Source of the DNA: an uncultured Phycicoccus sp.
GTDB taxonomy: Bacteria; Actinomycetota; Actinomycetes; Actinomycetales; Dermatophilaceae
NCBI RefSeq assembly: GCF_947495705.1
Contig: NZ_CANLZR010000005.1
Location: 1 to 64,000 of the forward strand
Reading direction: 5' to 3'
DNA length: 64,000 nt
The notes below the pieces were generated by a model. The model was not told the origin of the DNA and did no database searches. It saw only the letters and a list, made by a program, of their open reading frames with translations. Position 1 is the first letter of the stretch. Every line of letters starts with the position of its first letter. The position numbers and the translations under genes are program-made. This document shows, piece by piece, positions 1 through 7,704 of the stretch.

Positions 1-116
1 GCAGTGCCGCGATCCGGCTGCTCAGCTGCCCCCTGTCCATGCCTCATCCTACTCGAACACCCGTACGACGACAAGCACATGTCCACAGGGATTGGGCTCC
101 ATGAGAGCCGAATTGC

Positions 117-677
117 TCAGCCCGCCCGGGCCACCCACTCCGACCGCAGCATCGCGTAGGTGTACCCGTCCACCCACCCGAGCTCGGCGTGCCACGAGTC
201 CTGGACGCCGTGCTGCTCGCGGCGCATCCCCACCCGCTCCATGACCCTCCACGAGCCCTCGTTGTCGGCGAAGCAGCCGGCGGTCACCCGGTGGACCGCG
301 AGCTCGTCGAAGGCCACGGCGAGGAGGGCCTCGGCCATCCTCGTGCCGAACCCCCGCCGATGGACGGCGGGGTCGACGTTCCAGCCGAGCAGCGCCTCGG
401 ACCGCACGTGGGCGCTGCCGAGGTCCTGCCCCATCCCGTCGCGCACGCTGAGGTACCCGGCCGCGACGACCCGACCGTCGAGGACCCCGACCAGGGTCAG
501 CTCGTTCGGGTCCGGCTCGCCCGCCAGCTCGTCCCGGAGCGTGGCACCGTCGGACCGGGTGTGCATGAGCCAGCGCGACACCTCGGGCGCATTCCGCCAC
601 GCGAGGTAGGGGTCGACGTCCTCGAGGGTCATCGGGCGGATCGTGAGGGGTGGGGCGGCGAGAGGGAGGTCGGTCAC
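117..677 (-). CDS. GNAT N-acetyltransferase, RimJ/RimL type
   Basis: This 186-residue protein has the GNAT fold and is expected to move an acetyl group from acetyl-CoA to an amine; the substrate cannot be read from sequence. The acetyl-CoA loop is visible as HRRGFGTRMAEALL, near residue 115, followed by FADNEGSWRVMERVGM, the usual end of the RimJ/RimL type. The start is taken as GTG at 677, because the conserved PLTIRPMTLEDVDPYLAWR stretch begins about ten residues later. No Shine-Dalgarno is seen; TGGGAT lies 6 nt before the GTG, a weak version of the leaderless -10 pattern used by many genes here. A hairpin separates it from the peptidase gene upstream. Confidence 0.85.
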   Translation of the reverse strand: MTDLPLAAPPLTIRPMTLEDVDPYLAWRNAPEVSRWLMHTRSDGATLRDELAGEPDPNELTLVGVLDGRVVAAGYLSVRDGMGQDLGSAHVRSEALLGWNVDPAVHRRGFGTRMAEALLAVAFDELAVHRVTAGCFADNEGSWRVMERVGMRREQHGVQDSWHAELGWVDGYTYAMLRSEWVARAG

Positions 678-697
678 GGGGCCATCCCAGCAGAGGT

Positions 698-738
698 GGG
701 CCGCGCCCTCCACCCGATTGTGGGGGAGGGCGCGGCCC
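698..738 (-). terminator. Hairpin terminator after the secreted peptidase gene
   Basis: Arms 698-711 (GGGCCGCGCCCTCC) and 725-738 are perfectly complementary over 14 bp around a 13-nt loop. It lies 16 nt after the stop of the minus-strand peptidase gene and before the acetyltransferase start. There is no U-tract, as is common for actinobacterial hairpins. Confidence 0.7.
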
Positions 739-754
739 GATGGCGGACGCAGCG

Positions 755-1276
755 TCAGCAGCCGCAGGTGTAGTAGGTGACGTCCCAGTGGTTGCCCTCG
801 TCGGCGTAGATGTTGCCCGAGGCGGCCTTGTACATCGGCGCCCCGTCGCTCCGTGTCCCGATGTACGCGTAGTGGCCCTTGACCCAGCTCGTCAGGCACG
901 TCGTCCGGCTGAAGTCGAGCTTGTACCCGTTGTAGTGGCTGTAGGTGCCGGAGGAGTGGCCGACCTCGGTCCCGCCGGTGATGTTGAGCGCGCACCCGCT
1001 GGCGCTCTTCAGCGTCTTGGCCCCGTCGATCGTCGCCTGGCGGAGGCCCTCGAACGAGGTGCACGTCGGGTTGCTCCGCGTCGTGCAGTTGCCGGACGAG
1101 GACCAGGTGATGCCGGCCGCGCGGAACTGCGACTCGGCGCTGGCCTGGGTCACGGCAGCCGCGGGGCCGGCGAAGCCGACGGCCGTGACCGCGGCCGTCG
1201 CCGCGGCGGCGAGGACGGACACGGTCCGGCGGCGGCGCGAAGCGGCTGTGGGAGCCGGGACAGTGGGTGCGTGCAT
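755..1276 (-). CDS. Small secreted M15-like peptidase
   Basis: The 173-residue protein starts with a signal peptide: RRRR at residues 14-17, a hydrophobic stretch, and likely cleavage after AAA at 39-41. The mature part has SHYNGYKLD (H114, D121) and NHWDV (H163), resembling the SxHxxGxAxD and second-histidine motifs of zinc M15 D,D-/L,D-peptidases. GGTEVGH precedes the first motif. Six cysteines (64, 72, 95, 127, 171, 173) suggest disulfides and action outside the cell, perhaps on peptidoglycan. The start at 1276 is chosen for its GGAGGA Shine-Dalgarno; a longer in-frame start at 1357 would place the signal peptide internally. Family assignment rests on motifs only. Confidence 0.7.
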   Translation of the reverse strand: MHAPTVPAPTAASRRRRTVSVLAAAATAAVTAVGFAGPAAAVTQASAESQFRAAGITWSSSGNCTTRSNPTCTSFEGLRQATIDGAKTLKSASGCALNITGGTEVGHSSGTYSHYNGYKLDFSRTTCLTSWVKGHYAYIGTRSDGAPMYKAASGNIYADEGNHWDVTYYTCGC

Positions 1277-1319
1277 GGGAATCCTCCGGTGGTTGCAGGG
1301 ATGTGACTTTCCACCAGCA

Positions 1320-1348
1320 TTGGTATGCCCGTCGTGAACCATGTGCAA
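1320..1348 (-). promoter_or_regulatory. Promoter of the secreted peptidase gene
   Basis: On the minus strand, TTGCAC (1343-1348) and TACCAA (1320-1325) are separated by 17 nt. Transcription would start about 37 nt before the ATG at 1276, leaving room for the GGAGGA site. Confidence 0.45.
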
Positions 1349-1368
1349 CTGGAGCACGAAGGTCGCAA

Positions 1369-1424
1369 GGATCTGCGGCTGACCGGATGTGCTGGTGCAG
1401 ATCCTGCGGTCCGATTGCTAGATT
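1369..1424 (+). promoter_or_regulatory. kamD promoter with inverted repeat over the -35 region
   Basis: TAGATT at 1419-1424 lies exactly 6 nt before the kamD GTG, implying a leaderless mRNA. The inverted repeat GGATCTGC (1369-1376) / GCAGATCC (1397-1404), with a 20-nt spacer, overlaps the expected -35 position. It is a candidate binding site for a pathway regulator; no regulator gene lies next to it. Confidence 0.5.
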
Positions 1425-1430
1425 GACGCC

Positions 1431-3038
1431 GTGTCTGCACGCCGCCCCGCCCTGCTCGACCTCGACCCCGCCGTCACGAGGCGGGCCCGCAGCCTGGCCC
1501 GCACCGCGGGCAAGCCGGTCGTCGACCTCGCGCGGGCGCACACGACGGTCTCGGTCGAGCGGGCGACGCTGCGCCTGGCCGGGCTCGCGGGCGCCGACCA
1601 CGAGGGCACCCCGTGGGTCAACCACCTCGTCGACGCGGTGCGCGCCGAGGTCGGGCTCGAGCACGGCGTCACGACCCCCGTGTGGGACGCCCTCCGCCGC
1701 GGCGAGGCGCCCGACCTGCTGACCCTCGCGCAGAAGGCGAGCAGCGGGGGAGTGACGTTCCGCCTCCCCGAGGGCCGCGACCTCACCGCCGGCCGCAAGG
1801 CCGCCCGCACCGCGGTCGCCAAGGGCATCCGGGCGGTCGACGCCCAGCGTCGCGCCCGCGAGCGGATGATCGCCAAGGTCGGCGACGCCCCGCGGACACC
1901 CTGGATCTACCTCATCGTCGCGACCGGAGACATCCACGAGGACATCCCGCAGGCCCAGGCCGCGGCGCGCGAGGGTGCCGACGTCATCGCCGTCATCCGG
2001 TCCACCGGCCAGAGCCTGCTCGACTTCGTGCCCGAGGGCGCGACCCGCGAGGGCTACGCGGGCACCTACGCCACCCAGGAGAACTTCCGGCTCATGCGGG
2101 CGGCGCTGGACGAGACGAGCCGCGAGCTGGGCCGGTACGTGCGCCTCACCAACTACGCGAGCGGGCTGTGCATGCCCGAGATCGCGGCGCTGGCCGGTCT
2201 GGAGCGTCTGGACATGATGCTCAACGACTCGATGTACGGGATCCTCTTCCGCGACATCAACCCGATCCGCACCTTCGTCGACCAGCGCTTCAGCCGCCAG
2301 GTCCACGCCCGGGCGGGGATCATCATCAACACCGGCGAGGACAACTACCTCACGACCGCCGACGCCGTCGAGGCCGCCCACACCGTCACCGTGAGCCAGC
2401 TGCTCAACGAGTACTTCGCCAAGGAGGCCGGGCTGGAGGACTGGCAGCTCGGGCTCGGCCACGCCTTCGAGATCAACCCCGACGTCCCGGACAGCTTCCG
2501 GATGGAGCTGGCGCACGCACTCCTGGCCCGCCAGCTGTTCCCGAAGGCGCCGCTGAAGTGGATGCCGCCGACCAAGCACATGACCGGCGACGTGTTCCGC
2601 GGCTACCTGCTCGACGGCTTCTTCAACCTCGTCGGCGCCATGACCGGCCAGGGCATCCTCCTCGTCGGGATGATGACCGAGGCCGTCGTGACCCCGTGGC
2701 TCTCCGACCGCGACCTCGCCCTCCAGAACGTCCGCTACGTGATGGACGCCGCCGGCGGGCTCACCGAGGACTTCCACCCGCCGCGGGACGGGTTCATCCA
2801 GACCCGCGCCCGCCAGGTGCTGTCCGAGGCCGTCGACCTCCTCGACGAGATCGTCGCGGACACCGCGACCGCCGGCACCGACTACCCGCAGCCCCTGCTC
2901 GCCGCCATCGCCGACGGCACCTTCGGGGCGATGAAGCGCCCGCCGGGCAAGGGCAAGGGCCTGGACGGGGTCGTCCGCAAGGCCGAGGGCTACGACAACC
3001 CCGCGACCACCCTGCTCGAGGAAGGATCGACCCGATGA
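1431..3038 (+). CDS. kamD: Lysine 5,6-aminomutase, alpha subunit
   Basis: This 535-residue protein is the large TIM-barrel subunit of the adenosylcobalamin- and PLP-dependent mutase that moves the terminal amino group of D-lysine or L-beta-lysine to C5. Recognisable blocks are WIYLIVATGDIHEDIP, IRSTGQSLLDFVPEGAT, TYATQENFRLM, MNDSMYGILFRDINP-like and KWMPPTKHMTGDVF. The GTG start has TAGATT 6 nt upstream and no Shine-Dalgarno, so it is probably leaderless. kamE follows with an ATGA overlap. In lysine-fermenting bacteria this gene sits with kamA, kdd and kce; none of those is in this window. Confidence 0.93.
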   Translation: MSARRPALLDLDPAVTRRARSLARTAGKPVVDLARAHTTVSVERATLRLAGLAGADHEGTPWVNHLVDAVRAEVGLEHGVTTPVWDALRRGEAPDLLTLAQKASSGGVTFRLPEGRDLTAGRKAARTAVAKGIRAVDAQRRARERMIAKVGDAPRTPWIYLIVATGDIHEDIPQAQAAAREGADVIAVIRSTGQSLLDFVPEGATREGYAGTYATQENFRLMRAALDETSRELGRYVRLTNYASGLCMPEIAALAGLERLDMMLNDSMYGILFRDINPIRTFVDQRFSRQVHARAGIIINTGEDNYLTTADAVEAAHTVTVSQLLNEYFAKEAGLEDWQLGLGHAFEINPDVPDSFRMELAHALLARQLFPKAPLKWMPPTKHMTGDVFRGYLLDGFFNLVGAMTGQGILLVGMMTEAVVTPWLSDRDLALQNVRYVMDAAGGLTEDFHPPRDGFIQTRARQVLSEAVDLLDEIVADTATAGTDYPQPLLAAIADGTFGAMKRPPGKGKGLDGVVRKAEGYDNPATTLLEEGSTR

Positions 3039-3817
3039 CGGCCCCGGCAGAGCGCGGCCCGCTCGTGCGCCCCTACGGCGACACCACCGGCGACGGCATG
3101 GTGCAGGTCTCCTTCACCCTGCCGCTGCCGCACGACAAGCGCGCCGAGGGTGCGGCCCTGCAGCTGGCCGCGAAGATGGGGCTGAGCCCGGCCCTGCTCG
3201 TCCACGCGAAGGCGATGGGCCCCGACTTCACCTTCTTCGTCGTCTACGGCTCGGTCACCCACCTCGTCGACCTGCGCGACGTCCACGTCGTCGAGCGCGA
3301 GTTCCCGCTGCTCACCCCCGCCGAGGTCAACCAGGCCGTCCGCACCCACCTGAAGCGCAAGCTCGTCGTCGTCGGGGCCTGCATCGGCACCGACGCGCAC
3401 ACCGTGGGCATCGACGCGATCCTCAACATCAAGGGGTTCGCGGGGGAGAAGGGCCTGGAGTACTACCGCGAGCTCAAGGTGGTGAACCTCGGCGCCCAGG
3501 TGCTCGTCCCCGAGCTCGTCGCCAGTGCGCGTGAGGTCGGCGCAGACGCGGTCCTGGTTTCCCAGGTCGTCACCCAGAAGGACGCCCACATCCACAACAC
3601 GACGACGATGTCGGCGGCCTTCCGCGAGGCGTTCCCCGCGGGCGAGGTGCCGCTGCTCGTCGTCGGCGGGCCGCGCTTCGAGGAGGGCTCGGCGGGCGCT
3701 CTCGGCGTCGACCGGGTCTTCGGCCGAGGCACCACCCCGGGCGAGGTCGCGTCCTACCTCGTCCACGAGCTCGTCGCCTCCCGCACGAGCCCGGACCCCC
3801 GAGGAGAGCAGCGATGA
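3035..3817 (+). CDS. kamE: Lysine 5,6-aminomutase, beta subunit (B12-binding)
   Basis: The 260-residue small subunit carries the cobalamin domain. The base-off DxHxxG motif is present as DAHTVG (D120, H122, G125). K133, in NIKGFAGEKG just after it, is the likely PLP Schiff-base lysine by analogy with the Clostridium sticklandii enzyme; that assignment is from family knowledge. QVVTQKDAHIHNTT is also typical. The ATG overlaps the kamD stop by four bases and the gene ends in an ATGA overlap with kal, so the three are translationally coupled. Confidence 0.93.
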   Translation: MTAPAERGPLVRPYGDTTGDGMVQVSFTLPLPHDKRAEGAALQLAAKMGLSPALLVHAKAMGPDFTFFVVYGSVTHLVDLRDVHVVEREFPLLTPAEVNQAVRTHLKRKLVVVGACIGTDAHTVGIDAILNIKGFAGEKGLEYYRELKVVNLGAQVLVPELVASAREVGADAVLVSQVVTQKDAHIHNTTTMSAAFREAFPAGEVPLLVVGGPRFEEGSAGALGVDRVFGRGTTPGEVASYLVHELVASRTSPDPRGEQR

Positions 3818-4206
3818 CGAACGCCGAGGTCGGACTCACCGTCACCCACCGCAGATACGTCCCGTACAGCCACGCGCACTATGCCGGGAATCTCGTCGAC
3901 GGGGCCTACAGCCTCGCGGCGTTCGGGGACGTCGCCACCGAGATGTGCATCCGGACCGACGGCGACGAGGGACTCTTCGCCTCCTACTCCGAGGTCCAGT
4001 TCCTGGCTCCGGTGCGGGCCGGCGACGTCATCGAGATCGAGGCCCGCATCGTGCGGGTCGGCACCCGCTCGCGCGAGCTCGAGTTCGAGGTGCGCGTCGT
4101 CGGGCGCGGCGCCCCGGAGCGCGGGGAGTCGGCGGCCGACGTCCTCGACCCGCCGCTCGTCGCGACGACCGCGCGAGGGGTCGTCGTCGTCCCACCAGCA
4201 CGGTGA
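3814..4206 (+). CDS. kal: 3-aminobutyryl-CoA ammonia lyase (hotdog fold)
   Basis: The 130-residue single hotdog-domain protein matches Kal of the lysine fermentation pathway, which removes ammonia from L-3-aminobutyryl-CoA to give crotonyl-CoA. Visible blocks are PYSHAHYAGNLVDGAYSLA at the N-terminus and SEVQFLAPVRAGDVIEIEA in the core. Length and the position directly behind kamDE support Kal rather than a general thioesterase. It begins with an ATGA overlap with kamE. A dehydrogenase (kdd) and cleavage enzyme (kce) would be needed between the mutase and this step and are not nearby. Confidence 0.88.
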   Translation: MTNAEVGLTVTHRRYVPYSHAHYAGNLVDGAYSLAAFGDVATEMCIRTDGDEGLFASYSEVQFLAPVRAGDVIEIEARIVRVGTRSRELEFEVRVVGRGAPERGESAADVLDPPLVATTARGVVVVPPAR

Positions 4207-4208
4207 CC

Positions 4209-4214
4209 TACCGT
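4209..4214 (+). promoter_or_regulatory. Leaderless -10 element of lnt
   Basis: TACCGT sits 6 nt before GTG 4221, inside the junction with the kal stop codon. It suggests lnt can be transcribed independently of kamDE-kal, and it favours GTG 4221 over GTG 4203. Confidence 0.5.
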
Positions 4215-4220
4215 GAGCGC

Positions 4221-5792
4221 GTGCCCTCCGCGCTCCGGTTCCCCCTCCAGCTCGTCCTGGCCGTCGTCGCGGGACTTCTGCTGTGGCTGGCCTTCCCGGA
4301 CCACGACCTGTGGTGGCTCGCCCCCCTCGGCGTGGCGGTGCTCGGCGGGGTCACGCTGCGGGCCGGGGGACCGCGGGGGTTCCTGCTCGGCCTCGTCGCC
4401 GGCCTGGGCTTCTTCGTGCCCACCCTGTCCTGGTCCGGGGTGTACGTCGGCGCCCTCCCGTGGCTCGCGCTGGCGACCCTCCAGGCCCTCTACGTCGCCT
4501 TCCAGGGCGCCGTCACCGGGTTCGCCGGACGCCGCCTCGTCGCGGCCGGCCACTCCCGGGCCGCGTACGCCCTCGTCCCCCTCGGCTGGGTCGCGCAGGA
4601 GTGGGCACGCAGCACGACGCCGTACGGCGGCTTCCCGTGGGCGCGCCTCGCCTTCAGCCAGGCCGACAGCCCCCTCGCGCCGCTCGCCCGCTGGCTCGGC
4701 GCCCCCGGCGTGACGTTCGGGGTCGCGCTCGTCGGCACCCTCCTGCTGCTCGCCGCCGCCCTCGCCGTGCGTGGCCCCCGCGTCGCGGCCCCCGCGCCAC
4801 TCGTCCTCGCCGCCGTCGTCCTCCTGGCGCCGCTGGCCATCGCGCTCCCGACCGACGGGCGCACCGAGGCCGTCGGGTTCGTCCAGGGCAACGTGCCCAA
4901 GGCCGGGCTCGACTTCAACGCCGAGCGGCGCGCCGTGCTCGACAACCACGCGGCAGGCACCGAGCGGCTCGCCGGGACCGCCCCCGAAGACCTCAGCCTC
5001 GTCGTGTGGCCCGAGAACTCCTCGGACATCGACCCCCTGCGCAACCCGGACGCCGCGGCCCAGATCCGCCGGTCCCTGGAGGCGGTGGACGTGCCGATCG
5101 TCGTCGGCGCCGTGCTCGCCGAGCCGGTGGGGGCCAGCTCCAACGTCTCGCTCTTCTACACCGGCCCGGACGACGCCGACCCGCAGCGCTACACCAAGCT
5201 GCATCCGGTGCCGTTCGCCGAGTACATCCCGCACCGGGAGTTCTTCCGGATGTTCACGGCGGCCGCGGACCTCGCCGGCAACTTCGTCGCGGGCGACACC
5301 ATCGGCGTCTTCCGGGTGCCGGCCGCGACGGGGGAGTACGCCGCCCTGCCGACGATCTGCTTCGAGGTCGCCTACGACGGGCTGATGCGCGACAGCGTGG
5401 CGGCCGCCGGCGACCAGGACTCCGTGCTGCTCGTCCAGACGAACAACGCCACCTTCGGGTACACGGCCGAGTCCGAGCAGCAGTTCGCGATCTCGCGGAT
5501 CCGGGCCATCGAGCACGGGCGCAGCATCGTGCACGTCTCGACGGTCGGCGTCTCGGGCTTCGTCGCCCCCGACGGCACCGTCACCGAGAAGACCGGCCTG
5601 TTCACCGCCGAGCAGCGCATCGGCCGCGTCGTCCTGCGCAACGAGCAGACCCCGTCGGACCGGCTCGGTGAGGCGCCCCAGGCGCTCGCCGGCATCGTCC
5701 TGCTGCTGCTCGTCCTCGCAGCAGTCCGCAGCGGGCGGCGCGTTAAGGTGGCGCGAGCCCCCCGAACCCCCGAGGACCACGACGTTGCCTGA
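4221..5792 (+). CDS. lnt: Apolipoprotein N-acyltransferase
   Basis: This 523-residue membrane enzyme transfers an acyl chain to the N-terminal cysteine of lipoproteins. About six hydrophobic segments fill the first ~230 residues. A nitrilase domain follows with the triad E265 (WPENSSD), K326 (TKLHPVPFAEY) and C380 (TICFEVAYDG), matching E267/K335/C387 of E. coli. A C-terminal membrane helix lies near residues 495-515. GTG 4221 is preferred because TACCGT lies 6 nt upstream; GTG 4203, overlapping the kal stop, is the alternative. The next gene, a polyprenol mannosyltransferase, overlaps its end by 8 nt; in M. tuberculosis the two are fused as Ppm1. Confidence 0.9.
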   Translation: MPSALRFPLQLVLAVVAGLLLWLAFPDHDLWWLAPLGVAVLGGVTLRAGGPRGFLLGLVAGLGFFVPTLSWSGVYVGALPWLALATLQALYVAFQGAVTGFAGRRLVAAGHSRAAYALVPLGWVAQEWARSTTPYGGFPWARLAFSQADSPLAPLARWLGAPGVTFGVALVGTLLLLAAALAVRGPRVAAPAPLVLAAVVLLAPLAIALPTDGRTEAVGFVQGNVPKAGLDFNAERRAVLDNHAAGTERLAGTAPEDLSLVVWPENSSDIDPLRNPDAAAQIRRSLEAVDVPIVVGAVLAEPVGASSNVSLFYTGPDDADPQRYTKLHPVPFAEYIPHREFFRMFTAAADLAGNFVAGDTIGVFRVPAATGEYAALPTICFEVAYDGLMRDSVAAAGDQDSVLLVQTNNATFGYTAESEQQFAISRIRAIEHGRSIVHVSTVGVSGFVAPDGTVTEKTGLFTAEQRIGRVVLRNEQTPSDRLGEAPQALAGIVLLLLVLAAVRSGRRVKVARAPRTPEDHDVA

Positions 5793-6564
5793 CTCCACCC
5801 GCCCACCGCTCCAGCGCGTGGTCGTGCTCATCCCCACGTACAACGAGCGCGACACCCTGCCCGACGCGGTCCACGGCGTCCGTGCGGCCGTCCCCTCGGC
5901 CGACGTGCTCGTCCTCGACGACAACTCACCCGACGGCACCGGCGCCGTCGCCGACGCCCTGGCCGCCGCCGACCCCCAGGTGCAGGTGCTGCACCGGGCC
6001 GGCAAGGAAGGCCTCGGCGCGGCCTACCTCGCGGGGTTCCGGTGGGCCCTGGACGCCGGGTACGACGCCGTCGTCGAGATGGACGCCGACGGCTCGCACC
6101 GGCCCGAGCACCTGCCCTCTCTGCTCACCGCCGCCGAGCACGCCGACGCCGTCATCGGGTCCCGCTGGATACCCGGTGGCAGGGTCGTCAACTGGCCGCT
6201 GCACCGCAAGGCGCTGTCGGTGGGCGGCAACCTGTACGTCAAGCTGCTGCTCGGGATGCCCGTCAACGACGCGACCGCCGGCTTCCGCGTGTACCGGGCC
6301 GACGCGCTGCGCACCATGGGCCTGGACGACGTCGCGTCCCAGGGGTACTGCTTCCAGACCGACCTCACGTGGCGCGCGGTGCGCACGGGCCTCACGGTCG
6401 TCGAGGTGCCCATCACCTTCGTCGAGCGCGAGGTCGGGGCCTCCAAGATGAGCGGCGACATCATGACCGAGTCGCTGCGGCGGATCACCGGCTGGGGCGT
6501 CCGGCACCGGGCGCGTCAGCTGCGCTCGCTCGTCGACCGCCCGGAGCGGTGGCACCAGCTGTGA
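5785..6564 (+). CDS. ppm1: Polyprenol monophosphomannose synthase
   Basis: The 259-residue GT2-family enzyme is expected to make polyprenyl-phosphate-mannose from GDP-mannose at the inner membrane. That product is the mannose donor for lipoglycans and O-mannosylated proteins. Motifs are VVLIPTYNERDTLP, VLVLDDNSPDGTG and the metal/nucleotide site VVEMDADGSHRPEHLP, then GSRWIPGG and FRVYRADAL of the DPM1 group. The start is TTG 5785, with GAGGA 8 nt upstream; the next in-frame choice, GTG 5818, would cut into the first strand. It overlaps lnt by 8 nt and fxsA by 4 nt (GTGA). Confidence 0.9.
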   Translation: MPDSTRPPLQRVVVLIPTYNERDTLPDAVHGVRAAVPSADVLVLDDNSPDGTGAVADALAAADPQVQVLHRAGKEGLGAAYLAGFRWALDAGYDAVVEMDADGSHRPEHLPSLLTAAEHADAVIGSRWIPGGRVVNWPLHRKALSVGGNLYVKLLLGMPVNDATAGFRVYRADALRTMGLDDVASQGYCFQTDLTWRAVRTGLTVVEVPITFVEREVGASKMSGDIMTESLRRITGWGVRHRARQLRSLVDRPERWHQL

Positions 6565-7052
6565 GCCGGCCCGGGTCGACCCCCGCCGCCGCCCGCTGGC
6601 GGCGCGGCCGGGTCCTGCGCTGGGTGTTCCTCGCGATCCTGCTCGTCCCGATGCTCGAGATCGCCGTCATCATCGCGGTCGGGCGCTCCATCGGCGGGTG
6701 GCCGACGTTCGGCCTGCTCCTTCTGGAGTCGCTCATCGGCGCGGTCATCGTCCGGCGCGAAGGGGGGCGGGCGTGGTCGGCCCTGCGCGAAGCCCTGCGC
6801 AGCGGCCGGATGCCGAGCCGTCAGCTCGCCGACGCGGCTCTCGTGCTCGTGGGCGGCACGCTCCTGCTCACGCCGGGGTTCGTCACCGACGCGGTCGGCT
6901 TCTTCGTCGTCCTGCCCGCCACCCGCCCCATCACGCGGCGCTGGCTCGAGGCGCTCGTGGCGCGTCGCCTCCTCGGGTCCTTCGGCGACTGGCCCGGGGG
7001 CCGCGGCCCCGACGGCCCCCCCGACGTCATCCAGGGCGAGGTCGTCGACTGA
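6561..7052 (+). CDS. fxsA: FxsA-family membrane protein
   Basis: This 163-residue protein matches the FxsA family: a hydrophobic first segment (WVFLAILLVPMLEIAVIIAVG), a second (WPTFGLLLLESLIGAVIVRREG), and the typical LTPGFVTDAVGFFVVLP loop. E. coli FxsA relieves exclusion of phage T7 by the F plasmid; its normal role is unclear. Start GTG 6561 overlaps the ppm1 stop (GTGA), so it is translated from the same message. Confidence 0.87.
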   Translation: MSRPGSTPAAARWRRGRVLRWVFLAILLVPMLEIAVIIAVGRSIGGWPTFGLLLLESLIGAVIVRREGGRAWSALREALRSGRMPSRQLADAALVLVGGTLLLTPGFVTDAVGFFVVLPATRPITRRWLEALVARRLLGSFGDWPGGRGPDGPPDVIQGEVVD

Positions 7053-7068
7053 CCGGGACCACGACGAC

Positions 7069-7104
7069 GAACGCGCCGGCCACCCGAGGGTGACCGGCGC
7101 GTTC
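7069..7104. terminator. Bidirectional hairpin between fxsA and rbpA
   Basis: GAACGCGCCGG...CACCC pairs with GGGTG.CCGGCGCGTTC over about 16 bp with one mismatch and a tiny loop. It lies between two convergent genes, 16 nt after fxsA and 17 nt after rbpA, so it can serve both. Confidence 0.75.
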
Positions 7105-7121
7105 GCGCTCGACGGGGCTTC

Positions 7122-7481
7122 TCAGGCCGTCTTCTTCTTCGTCTTCTCGCCGCGGGAGGCGCGCAGCAGTGTCAGCCGCTCCTCGAGCAGCTCCTCGAGC
7201 TCGGGGATCGAGCGACGCTCGAGCAGCATGTCCCAGTGGGTGCGCACGTGCTTGACCGGCTTGGTGTCCGGCTCCGCGCCACCACCCTGGAGCTTGGCCT
7301 CCGCACCGCACCGGCACTCCCAGGTGGCGGGCACATCGGCCTCCACCGAGAAGGGGAGCTCGATGGAGTGCCCGTTGGGGCACAGGTAGGTGGTGATCCG
7401 GCGCTCCGACGGAACGACGTTCTGGTCCGTCTCCATGCTGAGGGCGCCGAGCCGGCTGCCGCGCAGGCTGCGTTCTGCCAT
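7122..7481 (-). CDS. rbpA: RNA polymerase-binding protein RbpA
   Basis: The 119-residue protein binds RNA polymerase and group 1/2 sigma factors in actinobacteria and helps open promoters. The core is visible as ERRITTYLCPNGHSIELPF and TWECRCGAEAKL, giving the C/H...CxC pattern of zinc-binding members. The C-terminal sigma-interaction segment is KPVKHVRTHWDMLLERRS, with a basic tail. The start at 7481 has a GGGAG Shine-Dalgarno. An ECF-type promoter lies about 60 nt upstream, consistent with stress control of rbpA known from Streptomyces. Confidence 0.95.
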   Translation of the reverse strand: MAERSLRGSRLGALSMETDQNVVPSERRITTYLCPNGHSIELPFSVEADVPATWECRCGAEAKLQGGGAEPDTKPVKHVRTHWDMLLERRSIPELEELLEERLTLLRASRGEKTKKKTA

Positions 7482-7545
7482 GGGTGTCTCCCGAGGTAAT
7501 GGATGTCCCGAACCGGGGTCCTCGCGGCCGGGTCAATGAAGAGAG

Positions 7546-7571
7546 AACGTGCATGGGGTGTTCGTTGTTCC
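7546..7571 (-). promoter_or_regulatory. ECF (SigR/SigH/SigE-type) promoter of rbpA
   Basis: Read on the minus strand, GGAAC (7567-7571) is followed by 18 nt and GTT (7546-7548). This fits the GGAAY-N18-GTT pattern of redox and envelope-stress ECF sigma factors. The predicted leader to the rbpA ATG is about 58 nt. Confidence 0.55.
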
Positions 7572-7692
7572 ACCCGTTACCGATTGGTAGGCCTGCGTGT
7601 GATGCGTCTCACACCCAGTGCCTGCATACGCCTCGCGCCACCAGATCATAGCGACTTCCGCGTTGCGTCGGCGACGGAGGGGCCCGCGTCGC

Positions 7693-7698
7693 TACCGT
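7693..7698 (+). promoter_or_regulatory. Leaderless -10 element of the UMF1-type carrier
   Basis: TACCGT lies exactly 6 nt before GTG 7705. No Shine-Dalgarno is present. Confidence 0.55.
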
Positions 7699-7704
7699 GC
7701 CCGT

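Noticed and set aside
1277-1430. Cobalamin riboswitch before kamD
   Set aside because: No B12-box is visible and the promoter appears to start transcription at the GTG, leaving no leader.
117-2777. 886-codon open frame on the minus strand across kamD and the peptidase gene
   Set aside because: Only its last ~186 codons encode a real protein (acetyltransferase). The rest is antisense to kamD, with biased composition typical of high-GC shadow frames.
3984-6005. 673-codon open frame on the minus strand opposite lnt and ppm
   Set aside because: Antisense to two clear genes with catalytic motifs; low-complexity product.
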